64,000 bases of DNA from positions 1 to 64,000 of the forward strand of contig JAUIBW010000023.1 of assembly GCA_030427585.1 (NCBI GenBank). The letters run 5' to 3'. Of the stretch, positions 10,017 to 17,390 are shown one piece after another. Under the pieces are notes generated by a model. That model worked only from the letters and a program-made list of their open reading frames with translations, did not search any database and was not told the DNA's origin. Source of the DNA: Bacteroidia bacterium (GTDB lineage: Bacteria; Bacteroidota; Bacteroidia; Flavobacteriales; Flavobacteriaceae). A program made the translations under genes and the position numbers. Position 1 is the stretch's first letter. The number at the start of each line of letters is the position of its first letter.

Positions 10017-11269
10017 TGGCAAAATCCAGTGTAGCAGCAATAGATTGGGTAACCGTCTTATTATTTTTATTACTTGTTGGTTTTGGGTGGGTAAACATCT
10101 ACTCTGCTTCTTCTGAGAATGAAGTCTTCTCATTAGTTGATTTTTCTCATGCATATGTTAGACAAGCCTATTGGATTTTATTTAGCATAGTATTGATTAT
10201 TATTACTCAGGCTATAGAAGCAAAATTTTATGAACGCTTTGCAGGGTTGATTTATGTAATATCATTACTATCATTATTAGGTCTTTTTGTATTTGGAAAA
10301 AATATAAATGGGGCAACATCCTGGTATCAGATTGGGCCTGCCGGGTTGCAACCTTCAGAGTTTGCCAAAGCATGTACTGCATTGGCCCTAGCCAAATTCT
10401 TAAGTGATATGCAAACCAACATAAAAGTTCTTGGTTATCAGGTTAGAGCGTTTTTAATTATTGCAATACCGGCTGTATTTATTATACCTCAACCAGATCC
10501 GGGGAGTGCGTTGGTATATGCTGCTTTTTTCTTTCCATTATACAGAGAAGGTTTGGCCACTATATATCTAATTGTTGGAGCTTCTGCTGCAGGGCTATTT
10601 ATCCTTACCTTACTTTTTAATCCAATATGGGTAGTTCTGGTGATTGCAGCTATTATGCTTTTTATACTTATCAGAAATAGAAAACGAAAACCAAAATACT
10701 CAAGATATCTTCTTACCATTATTATAGTAGCAGGATTCTGTTTTTCGGTTAATTATATCTTTAACCATGTATTCGAACAAAGACACAGGGATCGATTTAA
10801 TATTGTATTAGGTAAAGAAGTTGACTCAAAAGGTATTGGTTATAATACTAATCAAAGTCAGATTGCAATTGGTAGTGGTGGCTGGATTGGTAAAGGGTTT
10901 AGAGAAGGAACACAGACCAAAGGAGGCTTTGTCCCAGAACAACGTACCGATTATATATTTAGTACTGTTGGTGAAGAATGGGGTTTTCTGGGTGCAACTA
11001 TGATTATAATTCTTTTTGTTTTGTTATTAATTCGGCTTATTCATCTTGCCGAAAGGCAAAAATCTCAATTTAGTCGTGTATATGGCTATAGCGTAGTAGG
11101 CATATTATTTATTCATTTTACTATCAATATAGGTATGGTAACAGGGTTAATGCCAACTATTGGTATTCCTTTGCCTTTTTTTAGTTATGGAGGATCAAGT
11201 TTATGGGGATTTACAATTTTACTCTTTATTTTTATTAAATTAGACTCTAATCGAGTAAATGAGTGGTAA
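10016..11269 (+). CDS. rodA: Peptidoglycan glycosyltransferase RodA (SEDS family)
   Basis: 417 residues with about ten transmembrane helices. SEDS signatures include WYQIGPAGLQPSEFAK, the large extracytoplasmic loop with EQRTDYIFSTVGEEWGFLG, and the C-terminal PLPFFSYGGSSL. Polymerises lipid II in partnership with PBP2. Last gene of the mre cluster; convergent with the nuclease gene 19 bp downstream. Confidence 0.96.
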   Translation: MAKSSVAAIDWVTVLLFLLLVGFGWVNIYSASSENEVFSLVDFSHAYVRQAYWILFSIVLIIITQAIEAKFYERFAGLIYVISLLSLLGLFVFGKNINGATSWYQIGPAGLQPSEFAKACTALALAKFLSDMQTNIKVLGYQVRAFLIIAIPAVFIIPQPDPGSALVYAAFFFPLYREGLATIYLIVGASAAGLFILTLLFNPIWVVLVIAAIMLFILIRNRKRKPKYSRYLLTIIIVAGFCFSVNYIFNHVFEQRHRDRFNIVLGKEVDSKGIGYNTNQSQIAIGSGGWIGKGFREGTQTKGGFVPEQRTDYIFSTVGEEWGFLGATMIIILFVLLLIRLIHLAERQKSQFSRVYGYSVVGILFIHFTINIGMVTGLMPTIGIPLPFFSYGGSSLWGFTILLFIFIKLDSNRVNEW

Positions 11270-11288
11270 GACTAAAAAAACATCAATA

Positions 11289-12086
11289 TTAAAACTTCCA
11301 TCCTTGGGTAGTAGCAGAAGCTTCTAATTGATTCTCTACTTTATCCTCTAATGATGTAAAAAAATCGATTCCTGTTAGTTTTTCGATTTCGTCTACAGGC
11401 ACAACAAAGTTTTTTAAAGGTGTTTTAGTATCTTTATGAGGTATCAAAAAAGCAATCATTTTGGGGTTAGCAGAAGAATTATTAAACACAATTTTATAAA
11501 ACTGTTCAGGCACAGAGACATGTTCGTACCCAATTGTAGGAAGATCTTCTGATAATATACCACCTGTTATTATGTATACTCCATTATATGTTTTGGCCCA
11601 ATATCTTATTTTTTGTTCCAAATAATTCCAGATACCACTATTAAACTCATGATTTTGGGGTGTAATATTAGAAGTAAGAAATGTCTCTTCAAAGGCCTTA
11701 TATGTAAATCGCCTATCCCCAGCCGGACATAAATGCCCTCTATCATACCCAGAGTTTTTATAATTACGCCAATCTGCAGAAGACGACTTTACTTTTCTAT
11801 CTTCTTCAAAAAAAGGGCGTTTAAATTCATTTACAGATAAATGTTCTTTCTTTAATTCATAGGCTACCCATTCTGCTTGCTCATGTTTTTCAGAATATGA
11901 TAATGAGTAAAAATCATGAATTATTATAGCTCCTGTAGTAGATGTAGGAAGATAATAAAAACCAAAACCGGTCGTGTTTTTAGTTTTTTCATCTGTAAAA
12001 CTATTATTTTCAATATATCCCTCAAAATAATAAAACCCAACAGTAACTATAATAATCAACACTGGATACAGATATTTTCTCTTCAT
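11289..12086 (-). CDS. DNA/RNA non-specific endonuclease (beta-beta-alpha metal), membrane-anchored or secreted
   Basis: 265 residues from the ATG at 12084-12086. An upstream in-frame ATG (12125) would add a short Cys-rich leader, but a TATTTTTG promoter box (minus strand, 12109-12116) lies between the two and favours the shorter form. An N-terminal hydrophobic segment (about 5-22) acts as signal or anchor. The NUC1 motif DRGH (115-118, His118 the general base) is followed by TSNITPQNHEFNSGIW, which holds the metal-binding Asn. Family members cut DNA and RNA outside the cytoplasm, for nutrition, defence or as toxins. No immunity gene is obvious beside it. Confidence 0.88.
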   Translation of the reverse strand: MKRKYLYPVLIIIVTVGFYYFEGYIENNSFTDEKTKNTTGFGFYYLPTSTTGAIIIHDFYSLSYSEKHEQAEWVAYELKKEHLSVNEFKRPFFEEDRKVKSSSADWRNYKNSGYDRGHLCPAGDRRFTYKAFEETFLTSNITPQNHEFNSGIWNYLEQKIRYWAKTYNGVYIITGGILSEDLPTIGYEHVSVPEQFYKIVFNNSSANPKMIAFLIPHKDTKTPLKNFVVPVDEIEKLTGIDFFTSLEDKVENQLEASATTQGWKF

Positions 12087-12108
12087 TCTTATATCATTTT
12101 TGGAAAAG

Positions 12109-12116
12109 CAAAAATA
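12109..12116 (-). promoter_or_regulatory. Possible -7 box of the nuclease gene
   Basis: Minus-strand TATTTTTG, a match to TAnnTTTG, 22 bases before the chosen start. No TTG is seen at the right -33 distance, so only half the promoter is supported. Confidence 0.35.
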
Positions 12117-12181
12117 ACAAAACAATACTATTGAATTTTAATTCCAGGATACACAATTTACAACCTACAAAACTTTATAAG

Positions 12182-12221
12182 GTTGTCCTGATTTCTTGAT
12201 TATTCAAAGAATCAGGATAAC
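12182..12221. other. Hairpin in the 307-bp gap between nuclease and knottin-like peptide genes
   Basis: Arms at 12182-12193 and 12210-12221 pair over 12 positions with one G-T wobble (core TCCTGATT/AATCAGGA). There is no clear T-run. It could be a regulatory or terminator hairpin; the rest of 12087-12393 shows no gene and no clear promoter. Confidence 0.4.
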
Positions 12222-12393
12222 ATAATGTGAATAACATTCTAATTTCACCAACACGATAATATGTTTTTATCGTAGTTACATTACTCTAAAAAACCTCATA
12301 TCACTTTAAAAGAAATAATAAAAACTTCAGAGACATATACCTGAGTGTCTATAAAAGTTCGGGGAATTATATTAATTTATTAAAATTGTAATT

Positions 12394-12573
12394 ATGTTGT
12401 CAAACATTTTAAATCTTACCAATGGTAAAACATTGAACAAAAAAGAACAACAATCTATTAATGGAGGAAGAAGACGTGGTTGTGCTGGTGCTCCATGCAG
12501 CAATGGTAAAAATGGTCAATCTTGTTGTAGCGGAGCTATTTGCGTAAATAATGTATGTGGTTATTGGATCTAA
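12394..12573 (+). CDS. Double-glycine-leader precursor with a knottin-like six-cysteine core
   Basis: 59 residues, ATG at 12394, TAA at 12571-12573. The leader (1-25) ends LNKKEQQSINGG, a typical C39-cleaved double-glycine leader. The 34-residue core is basic (RRR just after the cleavage point) and has six cysteines at 30, 35, 44, 45, 50 and 55, giving C-x4-C-x8-CC-x4-C-x4-C. That order, with a central CC, is the inhibitor-cystine-knot framework known from conotoxins and spider toxins. Seen: leader and spacing. Inferred: three disulfides in a knot, export after leader removal, and antibacterial or signalling activity. The gene is 463 bp upstream of the VKOR fusion enzyme that could form the disulfides. 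Confidence 0.85.
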   Translation: MLSNILNLTNGKTLNKKEQQSINGGRRRGCAGAPCSNGKNGQSCCSGAICVNNVCGYWI

Positions 12574-12607
12574 GAGCGTCATGAATCTCTAGTTTTTTAT
12601 CTGTAAA

Positions 12608-12639
12608 AAGAGGATGAATTCATAGAATTTCATCCTCTT
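12608..12639 (+). terminator. Hairpin after the knottin-like gene
   Basis: Arms AAGAGGATGAA (12608-12618) and TTCATCCTCTT (12629-12639) form an 11-bp stem 35 bases after the stop. The T-run is weak. Confidence 0.5.
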
Positions 12640-13036
12640 ATACCACACTCCTATTTATGTAAACTTATTTTTTCTTTAAAAATTCTATTTCTTAATTATT
12701 GGATTTATATCATAAAAGTGCGCCATTATGACTATTAAGAGTACTAGTTTTTAAAACTTTATAAAAGATTAACAATATTTATATCATTGTATTTAATTAA
12801 TCCGAATTAAACATAAATCACTAAAAAACAGTTTTTTAACATAAAAAATTAATAATAAAAACCAACATAAATATGGTTTAACCATATTTTTTTTGAGCTT
12901 ATAACACCTCTTTTTACTCGATAAAATCTTTACTTTAGAGAAAATTATTTTCTAAAAATTAAATAGTTTGTGGTATTTCTCTCATTAGGAATGAAAATAT
13001 CACAATAGCATACTAATAATCCTAAGCAAGATATAC
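12640..13036. other. AT-rich intergenic stretch before the VKOR fusion gene
   Basis: About 400 bp without a convincing ORF. It holds one terminator-like hairpin, AAATATGG (12869-12876) with CCATATTT (12882-12889) followed by further Ts to 12894. That would stop transcripts from the left and leave the VKOR gene to its own promoter, which I could not identify. Confidence 0.4.
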
Positions 13037-14626
13037 ATGAATAATACTATTGAAAAAATTGTAGAAAGTGTTTTGGTCCAAAACAGAATTGGAAACTACA
13101 CCAAAAAGGATTTGGAACTACAATTACAAATACATCCTAGCTACCCCAGTTTTCAATCCATTACAGATACTTTAGATTATTTTGATATTGATAATATTGC
13201 TGTAGAAATTCCTATGGATGCTTTAGATCAATTGCCCAAAAGTTTTATTTCATTAATAACAATAGAAAATGCGGAGGAAATTGTTACGGTAATCAAAAAA
13301 AATGAAAGTATAGAACTTAAACACTCTAGCCTTAAAAAAAAGAAATTTACTTTTAATGAGTTTAAAGAAATTTGGGTTCCCAAGGTAATTGCTGTTGAGT
13401 ATAATGCCAAACAAAAACTTATTTCTAATCAATCTCTTATTCAAAATTTATTATTCGTAGGATTGGTAGCTAGTTTAATTTTTGTTCTTAGCGGAAGATC
13501 CTGGGATATTAATCAAGTTCTCTTTTTACTATTGTCATTTACAGGAGTTATTTTCAGTTTCTTTGCTGTACGAGAAAGTTTAGGAATACAGTCACAGGCT
13601 ATGCATCAATTTTGTACATCGGTCGGAAATACGAACTGCGGAGAGGTTATAAATAACAATAGTGGTAAACTTTTTAAGAATTTTTCTTTAGCTGATGCAG
13701 GGATGGTTTTCTTTGGTTCTTTATCACTATATCAATTATTTTATGGTTTCAATAGTGTATTACTTATCCCATCGTTAATAGGAATTCCGTTTATTTTATA
13801 TTCTATTTATTCTCAGGCATTAATTGTAAAAAAATGGTGTGCTGTATGTTTGGCAATGGGTTCTATATCTATTGGATTAGCTATCATTGCTATACTTAAT
13901 ATCCCATTTAATATTGATATTTCAGCGTTAGTAAGCTTTATAATGTTATCATCCTTATTTGCCTTGGCCTATTTGTATACCAAAGAAAAAGTAAAGGAAA
14001 ATAAAAAATTTAAAGCAGATAATTTTAAGCTAAATCATTTCAAAAGAGATGGACAAATTTATAACCATTTGCTTAGTATTTCAGAAAAAATCGAAGATAA
14101 TGCTACAATCCCAAATGAAATTATTTTAGGGAACCCTAATGCAAGTTTTAAAATTATTAGTCTTACCAATCCTATGTGTGGATATTGTAAAGATGCTTTT
14201 GAAGCCTACACACGTGTTTTAAAAGCTATGGGGGATAAACTTCAAATTAGTATTCGTTTAAATGTTAAAACAGAGGATACAGATAATAAAGCTACGCAAA
14301 TAGCTCTTATCCTTTCAGAAATATATTATAGTAAGGGCCCAGATGAGTTTATTGTTGCATACAATAAGTGGTTTGCAGATAGAACTCATAGTAAATGGAT
14401 AAAAGAGTATGGTATTCCTTCAGAGAACCAAAATTATCTCGAAGTTTTAAAAACACAATCTGAATGGGCTCAAAAAAACAACCTCTACTATACTCCTGCA
14501 TCACTTATTAATAATACGTTATATCCTAAAAAGTACAATTATGATGAGTTTTTCTACTTTATGAGTATGATGATAGAAAATCAAGGAGATACCATTTCTG
14601 AGGTTCGAGAACCTCTTGAAACATAA
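13037..14626 (+). CDS. C39-like / vitamin K epoxide reductase / DsbA-like thioredoxin fusion
   Basis: 529 residues. About 1-120 resembles a peptidase C39 domain (HPSYPSFQSITDTLDYFDI) but contains no Cys, so it should not cleave. About 135-315 is a VKOR domain with five or so membrane helices, loop cysteines C193 and C201 and the CAVC active site (268-271). About 325-529 is a thioredoxin-like domain with CGYC at 381-384 after TNPM, like DsbA/DsbG-type oxidoreductases. VKOR-thioredoxin fusions make disulfides and pass electrons to quinone. Between Cys-rich double-glycine peptides, its likely clients are those peptides, with the C39-like part binding leaders; that last point is inference. Confidence 0.9.
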   Translation: MNNTIEKIVESVLVQNRIGNYTKKDLELQLQIHPSYPSFQSITDTLDYFDIDNIAVEIPMDALDQLPKSFISLITIENAEEIVTVIKKNESIELKHSSLKKKKFTFNEFKEIWVPKVIAVEYNAKQKLISNQSLIQNLLFVGLVASLIFVLSGRSWDINQVLFLLLSFTGVIFSFFAVRESLGIQSQAMHQFCTSVGNTNCGEVINNNSGKLFKNFSLADAGMVFFGSLSLYQLFYGFNSVLLIPSLIGIPFILYSIYSQALIVKKWCAVCLAMGSISIGLAIIAILNIPFNIDISALVSFIMLSSLFALAYLYTKEKVKENKKFKADNFKLNHFKRDGQIYNHLLSISEKIEDNATIPNEIILGNPNASFKIISLTNPMCGYCKDAFEAYTRVLKAMGDKLQISIRLNVKTEDTDNKATQIALILSEIYYSKGPDEFIVAYNKWFADRTHSKWIKEYGIPSENQNYLEVLKTQSEWAQKNNLYYTPASLINNTLYPKKYNYDEFFYFMSMMIENQGDTISEVREPLET

Positions 14627-14655
14627 TAAAAATTTTAATCTTAAAACCCATAATT

Positions 14656-14826
14656 ATGAATCAGATCACAAAATTGAAACACACCAAACATCTTTCTAAA
14701 GAGCAACAAAAAGACATCACAGGAGGAATATCTCCTCTAATTTTTAAGAGAAGAGGTTGTAATCCTGCATTAAGTTGCTGTTATCACAATGGGACTACAT
14801 GGGTGCAAGGACCACCTTGTTTCTAA
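14656..14826 (+). CDS. Double-glycine-leader precursor with a four-cysteine core
   Basis: 56 residues, 29 bp after the VKOR fusion stop and probably in the same transcript. The leader (1-24) ends LSKEQQKDITGG. The 32-residue core carries KRR and cysteines at 35, 41, 42 and 55 (C-x5-CC-x12-C), enough for two disulfides. The leader resembles that of the knottin-like peptide but the core does not. Role unknown; bacteriocin-like or signalling peptide by analogy. Confidence 0.8.
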   Translation: MNQITKLKHTKHLSKEQQKDITGGISPLIFKRRGCNPALSCCYHNGTTWVQGPPCF

Positions 14827-14844
14827 AAAAGTATATTTTATTTT

Positions 14845-14882
14845 AAAACAAAGAGATCTCCCAAAAGAGATCTCTTTGTTTT
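14845..14882 (+). terminator. Strong intrinsic terminator
   Basis: A 16-bp perfect stem (14845-14860 with 14867-14882, AAAACAAAGAGATCTC and its complement) with a 6-base loop and T-rich 3' arm, 19 bases after the four-cysteine peptide stop. It closes the VKOR-peptide transcript. Confidence 0.85.
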
Positions 14883-15106
14883 TTATATAGCCTCAAAATA
14901 AATCTGGTATAAAATATATTACTTCCACTTTCTATTATTACTTAGTTTTTTAAACCCTGTTTTCAGGGTATTTAATTGTAATCCCCGTCATTACTTTTGA
15001 AACTGAGCTTACTTTATAATTGATAAAAATCAAGTAAAGAATACCCAGACCAACATTCAAATGTCTATAAACTGTAGAGAAATCATTTTAATTTAAACTT
15101 TAAACG

Positions 15107-15262
15107 ATGCTAAAAAAAATTTCAAATTCTAACAAAATCGTACTTACCAAGACCCAACAAAAAATAGTGGTTGGAGGAAAGAAAAAAGTAGATCCACTTA
15201 CAAATGAGCCTGTGGTCGACTTAGATATATCACAAGAAGCCCTTCTTCCTGGACAGATATAA
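15107..15262 (+). CDS. Double-glycine-leader precursor, tandem array copy 1
   Basis: 51 residues. Leader of 24 residues ending TKTQQKIVVGG, core of 27 residues KKKVDPLTNEPVVDL... ending in LPGQI. The core has no cysteine and is acidic apart from the first lysines, so it cannot be a disulfide or lanthionine substrate. Copies 2-4 repeat the same upstream bases (AGAGAAATCATTTTAATTTA), leader and core. Function unknown. Confidence 0.75.
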   Translation: MLKKISNSNKIVLTKTQQKIVVGGKKKVDPLTNEPVVDLDISQEALLPGQI

Positions 15263-15316
15263 GAGAGACCCTTTTCTATTTATAAGAGAAATCATTTTAA
15301 TTTAAAACTTTAAACG

Positions 15317-15478
15317 ATGCTAAACAAAATTTCAAATTCTAACAAAATCGTACTTACCAAGACCCAACAAAAAATAGTAGTTGGAGGAAAGAAAAGCGAG
15401 GGTATAGATCCACTTACAAATGAACCTGTGATCGACTTAGATACATCACAAGAAGCCCTTCTTTCTGGGCAGATATAA
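15317..15478 (+). CDS. Double-glycine-leader precursor, tandem array copy 2
   Basis: 53 residues, starting 210 bp after copy 1. The leader is identical to copy 1 except Asn for Lys at residue 3. After GG the sequence is KKSEGIDPLTNEP, two residues longer than copy 1, then the conserved DLDTSQEALLSGQI end. No cysteine. Confidence 0.75.
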   Translation: MLNKISNSNKIVLTKTQQKIVVGGKKSEGIDPLTNEPVIDLDTSQEALLSGQI

Positions 15479-15535
15479 GAGAGTTCTTTATCTATTCATA
15501 GGAGAAATCATTCTAATTTTAAAACTTTTAAAACA

Positions 15536-15697
15536 ATGCTAAACAAAATTTCAAATTCTAACAAAATCGTACTTACCAAAACCCAACAAAAAATAGTTGT
15601 TGGAGGAAAAAAGTCCCATAAAATAGATCCACTTACAAATGAGCCTGTGGTCGACTTAAACATATCACAAGAAGCCCTTCTTTCTAAGCACATATAA
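15536..15697 (+). CDS. Double-glycine-leader precursor, tandem array copy 3
   Basis: 53 residues, starting 219 bp after copy 2. Same leader; KKSHKI follows GG, then DPLTNEPVVDLN. The C-terminus is SKHI instead of SGQI, the most divergent end in the array. No cysteine. Confidence 0.75.
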   Translation: MLNKISNSNKIVLTKTQQKIVVGGKKSHKIDPLTNEPVVDLNISQEALLSKHI

Positions 15698-15752
15698 GAG
15701 AGGCCTTTATCTATTTATAGGAGAAATCTTTTTAATTTAAAAACCTTAAACA

Positions 15753-15911
15753 ATGCTAAACAAAATTTCAAATTCTAACAAAATCGTACTTACCAAAACC
15801 CAACAAAAAATAGTTGTTGGAGGAGGAAAGGAAAAAGTAGACCCGCTTACAAATGAGCCTGTGGTCGACTTAGATACATCACAAGAAGCTCTTATTTCCG
15901 GGCAGATATAA
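15753..15911 (+). CDS. Double-glycine-leader precursor, tandem array copy 4
   Basis: 52 residues, starting 217 bp after copy 3. The leader matches copies 2 and 3, with an extra Gly at the cleavage site (VVGGGKEKVDPLTNEP). The C-terminus is ALISGQI. Changes between copies cluster in the residues just after GG, while the DPLTNEP block is fixed. Confidence 0.75.
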   Translation: MLNKISNSNKIVLTKTQQKIVVGGGKEKVDPLTNEPVVDLDTSQEALISGQI

Positions 15912-16020
15912 ATTATGTTCTCTTTTTATATAAAATTAATTAATCCAAAATCGATTATACATTAGTCGTTAAATTCTAATTAATACACCTAAACATATTC
16001 ATATTTAAAATCAACAAATT

Positions 16021-16221
16021 ATGCTAAAAAAAATTCTAAAGTTAAACGATATTAAACAACTAAACAAAAATCAACAAGGAGCAATTAATGGTGGTAGTCT
16101 AAATTATGATTGTAGATGTGTTTATAGAGATTATAGAGGAATACTGGTGATGATCCCTTCTCCGTGTAATAGTTTATGCCCAGATGGGAGCACCCCTATA
16201 AGAAACGGAAATCAAAATTAA
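16021..16221 (+). CDS. Double-glycine-leader precursor, CxC-containing core
   Basis: 66 residues. The leader (1-25) ends LNKNQQGAINGG, very close to the knottin-like leader. The 41-residue core has cysteines at 31, 33, 49 and 53 (C-x-C-x15-C-x3-C), enough for two disulfides, with Tyr and Arg around the first pair. It lies 109 bp after the cysteine-free array. A bidirectional terminator follows directly. Unknown activity. Confidence 0.75.
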   Translation: MLKKILKLNDIKQLNKNQQGAINGGSLNYDCRCVYRDYRGILVMIPSPCNSLCPDGSTPIRNGNQN

Positions 16222-16229
16222 AAATAGTA

Positions 16230-16262
16230 AACCGTGTTGAACCTTATATGTTCAACACGGTT
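16230..16262. terminator. Bidirectional terminator
   Basis: Arms AACCGTGTTGAA (16230-16241) and TTCAACACGGTT (16251-16262) with a 9-base loop, followed by T-run. It separates the last peptide gene (+) from the permease gene (-). Confidence 0.85.
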
Positions 16263-16270
16263 TTTATGTT

Positions 16271-17383
16271 TTACCCTTTCACATCTAATGCATCCCGAAG
16301 TGCATTTCCTATTAGCATAAATGCCATTACCAGGCTCATAATACCTAATCCGGGTATAATGGCGAGATATGCTTTACCTAAAATGATATAAGAATAGTGA
16401 TCTTTGATCATTGCTCCCCAACTTGGCATTGGTGGTTGTGCTCCTATTCCTAGAAAACTCAAACCACTTTCGATAAGAATAGCTCCTGCAAAGTTTGCTG
16501 CAGAAATTACAATTACCGGTGCTAAACTATTGGGTAGTATATGTTTTGTAATAATTCTAAAATTGGTAAACCCTAATGCTTTTGCAGCAGTCACATATTG
16601 CATTTGTTTTACGCTTAATACCTGTCCTCTAACTACACGAGCTACCTCTACCCACATGGTTAACCCAACCGCAATAAAAACCTGCCAAAATCCTTTTCCC
16701 AGGGCCAAAGTAATAGCAATAACTAATAATAACGTAGGTATTGACCAAGTAACATTTATTAACCACATGATCATAGCATCTACTTTACCTCCATAATATC
16801 CAGCGATAGCTCCTAATGATATCCCAAGAATTAGTGAAATAAGCACAGCCACAAAGCCAATAGAAAATGAAATCCTTATACCGACCAGCATCCTACTTAG
16901 CAGGTCTCTTCCGTATTTATCGGTACCTAGAATAAAGGTCTGTGTTTTTATATAGGTATCGATTATTTCTTGTGATGTTAATCCTCTGGGAAAGCGTTCA
17001 AATTTGATTTCTTTTGACAGTTCTATAACCTCTCCCTCGCTATAAGGAGAAATTTCTATTGTATTATTTTGTATGGTATGTCGATCAATAGGAATCTCTG
17101 TATTTGTGTTTTTTTCTCCAAAAAAAATTCTACTTAAAAAGGATTGATCAGATGCATCCTGAGAAGGAATAGTGAGCATTTTAACTTCAAACCCTGGAGG
17201 TTTAGAATGAATTGATAAATGCATCTGATTTGCGTTCTGAGAATCATCAGGAGCCAATACATAAGCAAAAACTGCGATAATTGCACAAAGAACAATAAAA
17301 TAAAAACTCAAGACGCCCCAAAAATTCTTTTTGAATTTTTGGAGCGCCAGTATACTTAAAGAGTTTGATTTTGCTTTGGGCAT
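16271..17383 (-). CDS. DppC/OppC-like ABC transporter permease
   Basis: 370 residues. First membrane helix at about 22-45, then a roughly 110-residue hydrophilic periplasmic insert, then GTDKYGRDLLSRM and a BPD_transp_1 domain with about five more helices. The EAA-like loop is AAKALGFTNFRIITKHILPNSLAP. Family: inner-membrane permease for peptides or nickel, working with a DppB-like partner, ATPases and a binding protein, none of which are here. The long insert makes it larger than typical DppC (about 300). It begins 7 bp after the prc stop on the same strand, so it is probably co-transcribed with prc. Substrate unknown. Confidence 0.85.
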   Translation of the reverse strand: MPKAKSNSLSILALQKFKKNFWGVLSFYFIVLCAIIAVFAYVLAPDDSQNANQMHLSIHSKPPGFEVKMLTIPSQDASDQSFLSRIFFGEKNTNTEIPIDRHTIQNNTIEISPYSEGEVIELSKEIKFERFPRGLTSQEIIDTYIKTQTFILGTDKYGRDLLSRMLVGIRISFSIGFVAVLISLILGISLGAIAGYYGGKVDAMIMWLINVTWSIPTLLLVIAITLALGKGFWQVFIAVGLTMWVEVARVVRGQVLSVKQMQYVTAAKALGFTNFRIITKHILPNSLAPVIVISAANFAGAILIESGLSFLGIGAQPPMPSWGAMIKDHYSYIILGKAYLAIIPGLGIMSLVMAFMLIGNALRDALDVKG

Positions 17384-17390
17384 TAATATA

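Larger units (their letters stand above)
15074..15911 (+). repeat. Tandem array of four about 215-bp gene units
   Basis: Four head-to-tail units with starts spaced 210, 219 and 217 bp. Each has a conserved upstream segment (GAGAAATC...TTTAAA), a conserved leader and a conserved core. The first unit alone has an AAA third codon. The conservation of reading frame and stop marks this as recent gene duplication. Confidence 0.9.

Noticed and set aside
15107..15911. Could the tandem array be a CRISPR or a non-coding satellite?
   Set aside because: Units are about 215 bp, each with ATG, conserved leader and stop; variation falls within codons.
15107..15911. Lanthipeptide or other thioether precursors
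   Set aside because: Cores contain no cysteine and no modification enzyme of that type lies nearby. A graspetide reading (Ser/Thr with Asp/Glu) lacks an ATP-grasp gene.
16404..16796. Plus-strand open frame opposite the DppC-like permease
   Set aside because: Antisense to a clear transmembrane gene; no start context or family sequence.
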